From NCBI GenBank assembly GCA_963920575.1, contig OY986971.1, forward strand, positions 26,199,537 through 26,263,536: a stretch of 64,000 bases of DNA, read 5' to 3'. Positions 19,702-29,661 of the stretch are shown piece by piece. The notes below the pieces were generated by a model. That model had not been told where the DNA came from and ran no database searches. It was given only the letters and a program-made list of their open reading frames with translations. Within the stretch, counting starts at the first letter, position 1. Every line of letters begins with the position of its first letter. The position numbers were made by a program, and so were the translations under genes. This stretch comes from Narthecium ossifragum (lineage: Eukaryota; Streptophyta; Magnoliopsida; Dioscoreales; Nartheciaceae).

Positions 19702-21580
19702 TGGTATGAGATACATAATGCTTGACGTATGAGTTCCTTAAGTCATCCATTTGTTGTCTATAGTGGTCTGCTGTCATAGTTTCCAAGGCAAATTTTTAAG
19801 CTAATTTGAGGCAAAGTGCTTTGCTCATTTTGATGTTTCATTCAGAAAAACTAGTCGTAATTTCTGTTCTTGCATATTATTTCAAACATCTTCAACAAAC
19901 AATGTCAAATTTTATTGTCTTGCTGATATTTTCTTTGTGCTCTGCCTATGTTCTGTATCCTCCTTTTCTTGGTTCGTCGTGTGCTGATGATTCTGTTTGC
20001 TGCTACCTATGGATTTGCTACCATTGCTTCAGTGTATTTAGGTAAGGTGGTTTTGCACAATGATTGATCTCAAGCTAGTTTTGAATTGCTTGGACCATTC
20101 TTGATGGTTGTTGTCTGTAATCCTGTTAGGCAGCTATGACAGTGAGGAGAAGGCAGCGAAGGAGCATGACCCTGCAGCTCTTAAATATTGGTGTCGAGAC
20201 CCAAATGCAAAACTAAATTTCGATGCAAGCAATCCTGCTATCTAGAATTTATGTGTTTAGCTTTCACTAAACACATGGATTCCTCTGCAAGCTTGAAGTA
20301 GTGGTTAACCTGTTTTATTCAATGGCTCAATAGGTTTCTAATTATGAGAAAGAACTTGAGATAATGAAGACAATGTCTCCTGAGGAGTTTGTTGCCTATG
20401 TGTGTGAGGAGGTATATTTCATGGATTACTATTGATCTAACTCGTATCGCTAATAATTTTTACTGGTTTTTACCCCCTCTTGCTGTGCATTCCTATGGCA
20501 GACAAAGTAGTTGTTTCTAGGTGCTTCAATGTACAGAGGAGTGACTAGGTGGGTTCTTAATTTGATCGCTCTGCCAAGAGTCGGTTCTTTTTTCCAAGCA
20601 TGAACATGAGACCCGATTGAAAATCCCATTGTCTCTGTTCCAGAAGGCGCAAGGATGGTAAGTGGCAAGCTCGAATAGGTCGAGTTGGTGAGAGCAGGGA
20701 TGTCAAAGATATCTATCTCGGAACTTTTTGTGAGCTTCCATACAAACTATGTATTTGAAGCAAGTAATCCATCCTAACACTGAACTTGGTGCATGTGTTT
20801 TTCTCTTGAATGTACAAAGATACAGAAGAAGAAGAAGAAGAAGAAGAAGCTGCAGAAGCTTATGATATAGCGGCCATTGGATTGCGATGAAGGAACGCAG
20901 TGACGAATTTTGACATCAGTAACTACTATGAGGGAGGAAGTTTCAAGCGATTACAAGGGATCTACAAGGACGAGACATAGTAGGCCTTGCATTTTGAATT
21001 ACTTTTCTTTGTTAAGACAAATGTTTCCTGATTTTCAATAGAATTGTGGAGAGATATAGAAGATGAATGCTTACAATTTTCTTGGACCCTTCTTACAAGA
21101 GGAGATAACTGGAAATTTTTGGGTTTTCAGATTGTGTAACAGTAAGTTGTAAACTAGATCAGGTCTCCTGGTTCATGACATGCGGAACTTTCTTTACTTG
21201 TAACTGAATATTCTGCGGCTACTGTTCCACAGCTTCATCAATATGTTCAGAATTGACCCATTTCCATTGGATACTCTGCTTGTAATTGCCGGAAGAATAT
21301 TTAGAGGCAACTTTGTTGGGGGTTGATGAGAGATGGAAACTTGTCCATAGTTTTGTTGGCAGGTTTGGCTTGGTATTGTTATATAGGGAACCTTGCGCAT
21401 TTGCTCTCCTGGCTGTTGATTCAGACAAAGATACACATTAATTTAATGGTTTTAAAATACCATTTACTACACTGAATCGGGCTGTGTACTATGTGTAATT
21501 GTATTACACATGCTTAGAGTTATAATTTCATGAAAGGATAAACATCCAGATCAGGTAATGCTACTCTTTATAATAGGAAA
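19702..21580 (+). pseudogene. 5'-truncated AP2-like pseudogene copied from copy 3
   Basis: The sequence matches 11055-13130 (from the end of exon 2 through the 3' flank), keeping introns, so it arose by DNA duplication and not from mRNA. Exon 1 and nearly all of exon 2 are missing. The 9-nt micro-exon survives at 20033-20041. Lesions: [12 protein letters not shown] has become EHDPAALKYWCR; extra bases sit at the end of exon 5 (about 20400); exon 6 has lost several bases (about 20517); a GAAGAA expansion occurs in exon 8 (about 20824-20848); and CGAGGA has become CGATGA, giving a stop at about 20888. It is immediately downstream of the PPR gene. It should not make a functional AP2 protein. Confidence 0.92.
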
Positions 21581-21589
21581 AAAGATTCA

Positions 21590-21795
21590 TACACATGGAC
21601 ATGTGACATGTGTAATATATGTAATTGTATCACACATGTCACCTATCGGTAGCCCACTATCAATTCATTTATCTAGTTCATCGGTAATTCATTGATCTAA
21701 TCCATCATAGTGAATTATCGATGGACTAGATCAATGAATCGGTAGTAGGCTATCAATATCGTAACTTCTTTATGACAGATCACCATGCGACACAC
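21590..21795. mobile_element. MITE-like remnant related to the 6822 element
   Basis: The words ACATGGACATGTG, ATGTGTAAT, ATCGGTAG, CTAGATCAATGAATCGGTAG and their complements recur here as in 6822-7049. The internal part is partly self-complementary. The ends are not well defined. Confidence 0.5.
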
Positions 21796-23107
21796 AGTCC
21801 CAAAATGGTAAAGATCTGCATGGTTATTCATCTCTCTACGAAGCATTCTAAGATGGACTCCGGCGGGTCAGACCAAGACCTCATTTCGATGATCTGGAGA
21901 GGAAGAGCACATTAAGAGGGAATCAAAAGCAAAGCAAAAACTTATGACACGCCACACCATTAAATTGTTGAAAAAAATGTCTAACGCGTGGGATGACTCA
22001 TCACATGTAAATATTGAATTAAAGAGAAGGGAGTAAGGTTTGAATTCAACACCTCTCGTCTTCGTCTGATACCAACTCAAAAGTTTTAAGCCGTTAATAG
22101 ATTTATAGTCTAATAGTTTCCACTGTGCGCATGCATATATAGATATAGATATCAATCTTATAAGGAGCAATAACGGTTAACCTGCATTAATTCATATCCC
22201 CTAAGTTTCTTTATATATATTCTCTAAGTTTGCTTTATATAAACCTGTATTAATTCATATCAACCTAAGTTCTATTAATATCATCTTATGCAATATGCAA
22301 ATACTTATATATTTTATATACCCTAAGTTAGACTTATAATATTTTATTTTATAGGCTATGTTTTATGGTGGTAGTGAACAAAAAGCTATGACCAACCTTC
22401 AAACCCTGGACCACCCACGAGTTAACACAACCGTCTAACCAGACAAACTACAGGGAGTTTGTTAAAATTTTATATTAACAATAACTAAAAACTGTGCCAT
22501 GGGCACATGTGAGTACTAGTACATAATATTATGTAAACTATACATATGTATAGAAGGTATTACTTGCATGCATATATTCATATGCTCAAATTGGATTATA
22601 GATTTATTATGGCATGGAACAAGGGGGAAAAAGAAATCCTCGCAAGTCTTGGTATTTATTTTTCTTGTATTTATGGGATGCAATGACTTCAAACCAAAAT
22701 GGCAGTTACTTACATACAATTACATCAGTCTTCCTCCTAAAGAAAGGTTTTTTAAGGTTTGAATTACTACGTCAATGGTTGCTGATTTGATCCCGAAGAA
22801 ACTACAAGTTCAATTTAGCATCTCAGATTGAAAACAACATTCCCAATTAGGCCTATTTCCAACAATTATCCTGTCAAGTCTGCATTCTTAGACTCTACTT
22901 ACCAACTTCATATACCAAAAATCACATATTTCCAACAATCCCAACAATTATACACCAATCATCAAATTGTGGGGGAAATTACCAGTTGTTTCTAAGACTT
23001 AAAGCCATGAAAAAGACAATTTTCGACTATTATTTGACGACTGAAATGAGCAACAAGGACCACCAGAATAACTTCAAGAAAGACCTCTAAAAACAGACAA
23101 ATATTTC
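21796..23107. other. AT-rich intergenic DNA with a possible tRNA-derived SINE
   Basis: No gene is seen. On the minus strand at about 22385-22455, words resembling RNA polymerase III box A (TGGTTAGACGGTT) and box B (GGTCCAGGGTTTGAA) lie about 35 bp apart, as in tRNA-derived SINEs. The rest is AT-rich without recognisable structure. Confidence 0.35.
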
Positions 23108-24071
23108 CAGTGGCAGAACCAGGATGAGACTTAGGGGGGGGGCGAAATCTAAAATAAAATTATCAAATTTTTTTCTTTTAAGTGATGCAAAATGTACTTT
23201 AGAATTACAATATCAAACATTAAGGAATAAAAACAATATAAATATTAAAATATATGTACCGTACTATGTGTTACGATCAGCTGCGTGAAATCCTCTGGAT
23301 AAATATATTATAATAAAATATTAATATAAGTGTAGCCCACGTGCTTAGGTGTCATGCCATGATTGGTGCACATCATGTATAAAAATACTATTTTAATAAA
23401 TCTATGTTAAAAATAATAATATTTCCCGCCTTAGCGCCACCCTCGCCTACCTCTCGGCGGCGTCTTCGTCGAGAACGCGCTCCTCGCGGCTCACAGTTCC
23501 CCGCCTTGGCGCCACCCTCGCCTACCTCCCCCTCTCGTCCACGTCCCGTCTCCTATTGTCGCTCATCCCCTCGCCAATCTCTCATCTACCGTCTCCTCCG
23601 TCGCCGTCGAGAGCAAGGAGGGGCTCAAGGGTTGTCTTTTTTTTTATTGTTTGGGGGCTCTTTAACGTAGATCCTACGAGATTAAATCCTGACCGTCATC
23701 TGCCGTCCATCGCTGAATGGACGTCCATAATAAGTTACTTGAGACCCTCAAGTAACTTGACTACTCGAGGCCCCCCGAATCCTTCTCGTTCTGGATTTAC
23801 TGGGTGTGCTATGGGTTAAAGGGTCAATAACCTACTAGTGATCCAAAGCTCCAAATGCAACCTTATTGGTCGCTGCTTCCCAATGCAGAAGAAGAGAAGC
23901 TGTCATCTCTCTCTTCTCTCTAAAAACATGTGGTAGAAGATGGCGACGCATCTCTCACGCAGCCAAAAAACCTCGGCGTCGCCTACCTGAAACCAGGCTG
24001 AAGGGTTGGGGGGGGTGGGGTTCCGGCGTTGCCGCCCCCCCCCCCCCCCCCCCTCCCCGGTTCCGCCACTG
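23108..24071. mobile_element. DNA element with CAGTGGCGGAACC-type terminal inverted repeats
   Basis: The left end CAGTGGCAGAACCAGG and the right end CCGGTTCCGCCACTG are inverted repeats about 964 bp apart. Flanks share an imperfect TATTTC(C) word (23101-23108 and 24074-24080). The middle holds a GC-rich direct repeat (GCGCCACCCTCGCCTACCT at about 23439 and 23510) and a poly-C run at about 24031-24052. No transposase is seen, so it is non-autonomous; the superfamily is not settled. Confidence 0.65.
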
Positions 24072-25029
24072 AGTATTTCCACTTGATATCCTAATCTAGT
24101 TGCATCTACGTAGCACCTCTAACTATCATGGATCCTAGCTACTTGCTCTCCTCCCTCGATTTCAATTATTATGAAGGGTCTCCTACACTTAAATTGACAG
24201 CCCTTGAGTTGCTCGAGTGGTAGTACCCGATGGTGGTCATGGTCTTGAGTTCTAAACTCCAAGCATCCTCCAAATTTATTGGAAATGCAGGATATTTGCC
24301 CCCACAAAACCAAGATAAAAAGTTCAACTAATTAATAAAAAAAATCCTACACTTAATTCCATATATGTATCTTGGGTTTTCACTCAAGATGAGACTACTA
24401 TAAAAGGCAGTTTTTGACTGACTAATAAGAAGGAATTTGCACATGTGACCACCCGCCTTATACTATCCTCTACAAAGACGGAGTCGTCCTGCTTAATTTT
24501 GTCAATCATATTCATAGCGGAACTGAAGAAGAGACGTACCCTTCTAATCTCATGGATCGGCTAATTTATTAGAACCATAACCAAAATCTAGTCTAAACTT
24601 AGGAGACATTTGGTGTGGGATTAGCTTATTTCGGGTTAACGAAGATTAAGGGATTTCAGAGTTAACTTATTTTTGGTTAAGAGGGTTAAGAAATGATATA
24701 AAAAAATAAAGTGATGGTGGTAGATGAAATGAGAATAAAATAATAATGATTAATTTTAATATTTAAAAATAAATATGAAAATAAAGATACCAAACACAGC
24801 TATAGAATAAAGGATCAATTTCATGCAAATATCTGCCCGCACGAGAAAAGTCCAATGTTACAAAAAATATCCCCACATTTGTTAAAACATAATTTCACAA
24901 AAATGCCCATCCACGGTGGTGGGGGGACCTTTGAGAGCTGCACACGGGAAAAGAGTTTCCAATGCTCATAGATTTAGTGATGACAGCGCATTGTCATCAA
25001 TCAAACCTGTCACATAAAAGAGATACCTG
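24072..25029. other. Repeat-rich intergenic DNA (SINE-like and MITE-like pieces)
   Basis: At about 24198-24262 there are pol III box-like words (GAGTGGTAGTACC, GGTCTTGAGTTC), as in a tRNA-derived SINE on the + strand. At about 24602-24800, GACATTTGGTGTG and ATACCAAACACAGC form weak inverted ends of a possible Tourist-like MITE. No host gene is seen. Confidence 0.35.
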
Positions 25030-28000
25030 GATGTGTTACAAATATTTCCTCACAATATAAAAAAAGTTATCCGAAGGGTGGGCTCCATGCTACCCCTTAT
25101 CAAGGGTGAATCCTGTTTGCCATGGATGTTCTCGCCGCTCTTGACAGAACATATATTTGTCATGGATGTTATTTTTGAGGCGGTGGAGGATAAGGTCTAC
25201 TGGACACATGAAGTTGGAGGAAGAGTGACCTCAAGTGTGAGGACCCGTCCCTTTACTCCTGAGTCGACCGGCTGGGTCAGGCCGGTGGCTCGTTGGTTTG
25301 CTTCGCGTCGAGCGCGCGATCCGGTGGATCGTATTGTTTCTTGGACCGCAATGGCAATTTGGTAAATTGCATCTTGTTGGTTTATTTCACACCCGCGTGT
25401 GCACACACTGACCTTGTATGTGTTAGTGTTTGTTTAGAATGGCTAGGTGGACCCGGGATCGAAAGATCTGGACTTAGGCTTGAGTTCTTGCCTAAGTTTA
25501 GCTTTCAGCACAAAAAGGATCGATCCTCTCTGACTAAGAGATCGATCCTCTTCGTGCCAGAAAGTCTTGTGAGATCGGTGGCTTTTCTGCTTCGCGAGGA
25601 CGGCCGCCGTTGGCCGTCGCTCTCTTCTGTCAGAGAGGGAAGACTTCCCCTCCCCTCCCCTCACTTTTTCCCCCTTCCCCTTTCCCCTCCTTTTCTTCCC
25701 CTCCTCTTCCTCCTCTTCTCTTCTTCTTCCTTCTTTCTCTTCTTTCCCGCGGTGCTCTGTTTCTTCTCCTCTCCGCCGGCGAGCTTCATCTCCTCCGTTC
25801 TCCCTCCTCCGACCATCTTTTTCGGCGTTCTAAGGCTCGTTGGATTCGTGGCAACGAGAGGAAGATCCCTGAAGTGGTTTGGAGGCTTGTTGGTGATCAA
25901 ATCGCGGGGAATCAGCCGAGGAAAGCGCAGCTAGGTAGGGTTATACCTACAGGTGTTTATTTCGAGTTTTCTTGAGATCTAGCCGTTGGATCTTGTTGAT
26001 CCTTGCTTTGTTGGACTCCTTATGCCTTGTAGAATAACTGATTTAAGTTTCATGTTAATCAGTTGAGATTTGAGTAGGTTTTATCCAAGATTAGTCTCGG
26101 ATTTCTGGTTTTCTGCTATTCCTGAAGAACAGCCGGCTTGCGGCGAGTTTTCCGGCCGGCGTCTACATGATCTTGGCTTTTGATAAACATAAGAGTTGTA
26201 CATCTACTCGTTAGCTTTCCATTCGATCTTATTTCGTATTTTTTCGATTTTTCTATGATTTGTCATGAATTGTTTTCTGGAGGGCTACGTTGCAGCAATT
26301 AATTAGAAAGTTAGTTTGATTAACGGTTTTGATTAGTGTTTTTCCGTTAATCCTACCGTTGGATGATTGTGGATTTTGGATATGTTGATCCTTGTGTATA
26401 CACCTACTGGTGGCTAAGTTGGATCTTGAATCCGACGTCGTTTGGACATCGGATCGATGGGATCAATTAGCCCCTAAGTAGTGGTTTTGGGTGTTTGAAT
26501 ATAATATTATATTTCGAGATATAATATTATATTGTTTACTGTTCATCAGCGGTTTTTGGGGTTGCTTCCTGTTGCAGGAGTCTGCGGTCGATGGTCGTGG
26601 TACTGTCGTAATGCCGGGGCCCGCTGCGGATCAGCTGGCAGCGATCGGTAGTACCGCTGCAGCGATCCGATTGACTTATATGATATTTGTCATATTGTTG
26701 CATGCTTTACATCTTGTCTGTGTATGTCATAGCATGCATTCTTGGTTTGTGCATTAGTTGCAATTGTTAGGGCGTGGGTGATCCTTGGGTCGCCGTCCCG
26801 AGGCTGGAAGCTCGGACTTAGCCCTAGGACCGGGGTTGGGTTGTTAGGACCCGGTTGGAATTGTGGTGTCCAGTCGATTTGATGATAAGCCTAGATGGCT
26901 GGTACACTTGTTGCTTGATGATTGTAGAGATCGTGTCGGCCTTAAGTCGGATGCTGAGGTGTAGTCGGTGTCCCAATGTGCTGACCTTTGGTGTCGCCAG
27001 TGTTGTTCCTGTTCATGAGTGCCGTCCCTGGGCCTCAGGTGTTACTGAGTGCCGTCCCTGGGCCTCAAGGACACGCGGTGGGGTTATGGGACCCATGTAT
27101 ACACTCAGGTCGTACTTGAGGGCGACACTGTTGCGTTCCCCTCTTCCTTCTGTGTGTCGTAGTGTAGATCCCTACTGAGCTTAGTGCTCACACCTACCCG
27201 GGGCTGCGTTTTGCAGGTGCAGGCGTCAGTTCTTCTTCTGTGGCCCCTACCGGGCAGTTGGTCGGCGGTGCGGCGGCGCCTGGAGGTCTTTGAGAGGTGG
27301 TGATCGTTTACTGCTTTTACCCTATGTTAGTTAGTCTCCTACGGGAGTAATGTTGTAATTGAATCTTCCCCTCTCCGATGATATGTATATTAACACTTTG
27401 AGTTTTAAATCTGTGGTTCGAGGCTTTGCTAATTATTGTCTTTTAATTGAGGGTGCTTTTGGTGACTTGCTATGGAGACCAATAGGTTAGAAGGAACCCT
27501 CGCCAGCTTTGTTTTCCGCGTTTGTAGGTTCCGGTTCGCGTCGCCCGGCCCGGTTGGCTTTCGCGGGTCGGGGCGCGACATCAAGATCTGCGTACATGAC
27601 GTTGTATGAATAGAAACAGAAAACTGGCGATGGTCTAGATATCAGATGGGAAGCGATATGGAGAGGGTCGTTTGGTCCTAGGATTAAAACATTTCTATGG
27701 AAGCTGATATATGGTAAAATCCCGACAAGAGAGGCCCTTTGCAGAGTGGGTGCATCAAACGTTTCTACCTGTCCGAGGTGTACTGGGGAGGTAGAATCTT
27801 TAACACATCTATTTGTGCATTGCTATGAGTCTAGGAAGGTTTGGGACCTTGTGTTTAACAAGGATGAAGTCTTTAGAAGAGAGGAAGGTTGGTTAAGATG
27901 GAAGGAGGTGCTGCTATGTTCTTCTAAAGCAGAGATATGGAGGGAACGTAAGGCAAAGCTGGGATATGGTCTTTGGGTAGTGTGGAAGAACAGAAACAAG

Positions 28001-28648
28001 ACTATATTTGAGGGGGATGGGCAGCCACCGGTGGAGTTGGCAAGATCGGTTCTATGGCTGTCGAAGGAATGGAAGATGCGTAGGAAGGTGAAGAAGGTGG
28101 TTGTGATGCAGAACGAAGGGTTCTATATGATTCAAATGGATGCCTCGTTTGTGGATGGTCTTGCAGGAATAGCGGTGGTGTGTTGGAATGAGGAAAGGAA
28201 GAGAGAATGGGTTCTCGTGGAAGGTGGCACTGCTGTAGATTCCCATGAGGCGGAGCTCACTGCCATCGAAAGAGCGGTGTAGATGGCACAACGGAAAGGT
28301 ATGGCAAGGGTGATCTTCGAATCAGATGCTAAAGACCTAGTAGAAAGTATTGCCAATCGGAGACAGTGGCCGGTGCACCTTACGGCCAGGTTGCATAAGC
28401 TTTGTTGGATCACGGCGCACTTCAGGGAGGTTCACTTTAGATTCATACCAAGGGAAAGCAATGAAGAAGTCGACCGCTTAGCCAGGTTTGTGAGAGGATG
28501 TAACTATGGCCAACTTTAGTGTAAGGGCCAGGATTCACCGGAAGGAGATGTCCGTGGGGTAACAGGGCCGTTGTGGCCCTGTTTCTTTGTGTTGTTGTTT
28601 TGTTTTGTTTTCCCCAGCTTTGGCTCAACTAGTAAAAAAAAAAAAAAA
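25030..28648 (+). mobile_element. 5'-truncated L1-type LINE fragment with poly(A), split by a solo LTR
   Basis: Reading from 25030 to 25235 and again from 27586 gives the 3' part of a plant LINE ORF2. Before the LTR: FPHNIKKVIRRV...EDKVYWTHEVGGRVTS; after it: SAYMTLYE, then FLWKLIYGKIPTREALC, the zinc-knuckle region CPRC...HLFVHC (zf-RVT), and an RNase H-like domain (QMDASF, DSHEAELTAIE, FESDAKDLVES, FIPRESNEEVDRLAR). Removing the LTR and one 5-bp duplication restores the frame. Stops after TLYE and at 28280-28282 (TAG between ERAV and MAQRKG) show it is dead. A 15-bp A tract at 28634-28648 marks the 3' end. Reverse transcriptase and endonuclease are absent (5' truncation). Confidence 0.88.
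25236..27580 (-). mobile_element. Solo LTR of the same family as 7050-9461 (copy B, inverted)
   Basis: On the minus strand it begins TGTCGCGCCCCGACCCGC and ends CCTCACA. It is flanked by a perfect 5-bp target duplication TCAAG (25231-25235 and 27581-27585). Long blocks match copy A in inverted order, for example the CACACCCGCGTGTGCACACACTGACC region and the GTTGCAGGAGTC region. It lacks the 71-bp tandem array of copy A. It is inserted in a LINE, so the LINE is older. Confidence 0.92.
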
Positions 28649-28654
28649 GGGTAA

Positions 28655-28872
28655 ATCCTGTTTGATACGAGAATAAGTTTTTTAAGGTTAAAAGAGAATA
28701 GGATTAGATGGGGAAAAAATGAAGTTAAAGAATGTGATAAAAAAATAGAGAGAAATGGGACAAATAAAATAATGATAATTCGTAATCATTAATTTAGTAT
28801 TTGGATAAAAAGTGAGAATAAATGGATAAAATGTGGTTATCTCTCTTATCCATCAATCAATCAAACGAGGAC
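28655..28872. mobile_element. Tourist-like (PIF/Harbinger) MITE
   Basis: Inverted ends ATCCTGTTTGAT and ATCAAACGAGGAC enclose a 218-bp AT-rich core. A TAA target duplication (28652-28654 and 28873-28875) fits the TWA preference of PIF/Harbinger elements. It lies four bases beyond the LINE poly(A) tract. The ends resemble those of the 12745 element. Confidence 0.8.
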
Positions 28873-28875
28873 TAA

Positions 28876-29661
28876 TCTTCTATCTATATAAGACATGGTT
28901 TTACTTACATCGGACGGCCTATAAGAGTTTAGAAGATTAATATCTGATGGTTTAGAATCACCCCCATCACACGAACTTAATTATTTCTAAAAATAATTAA
29001 ATTCATTGGTATATGAAGAGTTGGGTGTGATGGGGGTGGTTACGGAAGAGATAATGAGAGAGGTGAATGTGATTGGCAAACCGTGCAATTTGCACGGAGA
29101 TCTGCTAGTAATCTATAATCCAGGCTTCTTAAAAAATTTAAAAGGGTATTTTCCCCGCTCGTTTAGAATCTTTACACGTGGAGCGGCGGCACTATCACAC
29201 TCGTTTCATCTCATCCACGGCCGCACGCTGGGGTTCCCTCGGTGGATCGTTTCCGGCACGGAATCTAATGAGGCGGTCAAGTGGCGACCACGTTCTCCAA
29301 GCCGACACGTGGACAGACGACGCACGCCTCCAACTGCCATGTCGGACACACGACTTAGTGTGCGTTTGGCAGCGGATCCAAGGGACGGGGATGCGCGGAT
29401 CGCGGGATCCGTGCATTTGGATCGGCCTCGGATCCCAGAAGAGCGGATGTTATTTTCGGAATCCGGAATCTGTGTCCGACCATTAGCCAAACAGGCCCTT
29501 AATTACATCTGGACCGTCCAGTTTGGCACGTCACCATCAGACCTGCTTAGGTAATGATCTGATAGACTCTGATAAACAAAATTTATACATATTCTACATA
29601 GTTTGCGGTGTGGAAAGATGAATCCAATAGCTGATGACTGATGGGAGCCCGGAAACTGGTT
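28876..29661. other. Intergenic region downstream of the 2H-type gene, with one MITE
   Basis: No gene is seen apart from the MITE at 29358-29498. The open frames 29006-29554 and 29206-29490 run through that element and show no domain. Confidence 0.4.
29358..29498. mobile_element. Short Tourist-like MITE with TTA target duplication
   Basis: The left end GTGTGCGTTTGGC and the reverse complement of the right end, GGGCCTGTTTGGC, are imperfect inverted repeats. TTA is duplicated at 29355-29357 and 29499-29501. The 141-bp interior is rich in GGATCC/GGATCG words, as at 2911-3140 and 33720-33986. Confidence 0.75.

Noticed and set aside
23404..24072. Short GC-rich frames
   Set aside because: Inside a terminal-inverted-repeat element, caused by repeated GCGCCACCCTCGCC words.
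29006..29554. Plus-strand frame of 182 codons
   Set aside because: It crosses the boundaries of a MITE with a target duplication, so it is not an ancestral coding sequence.
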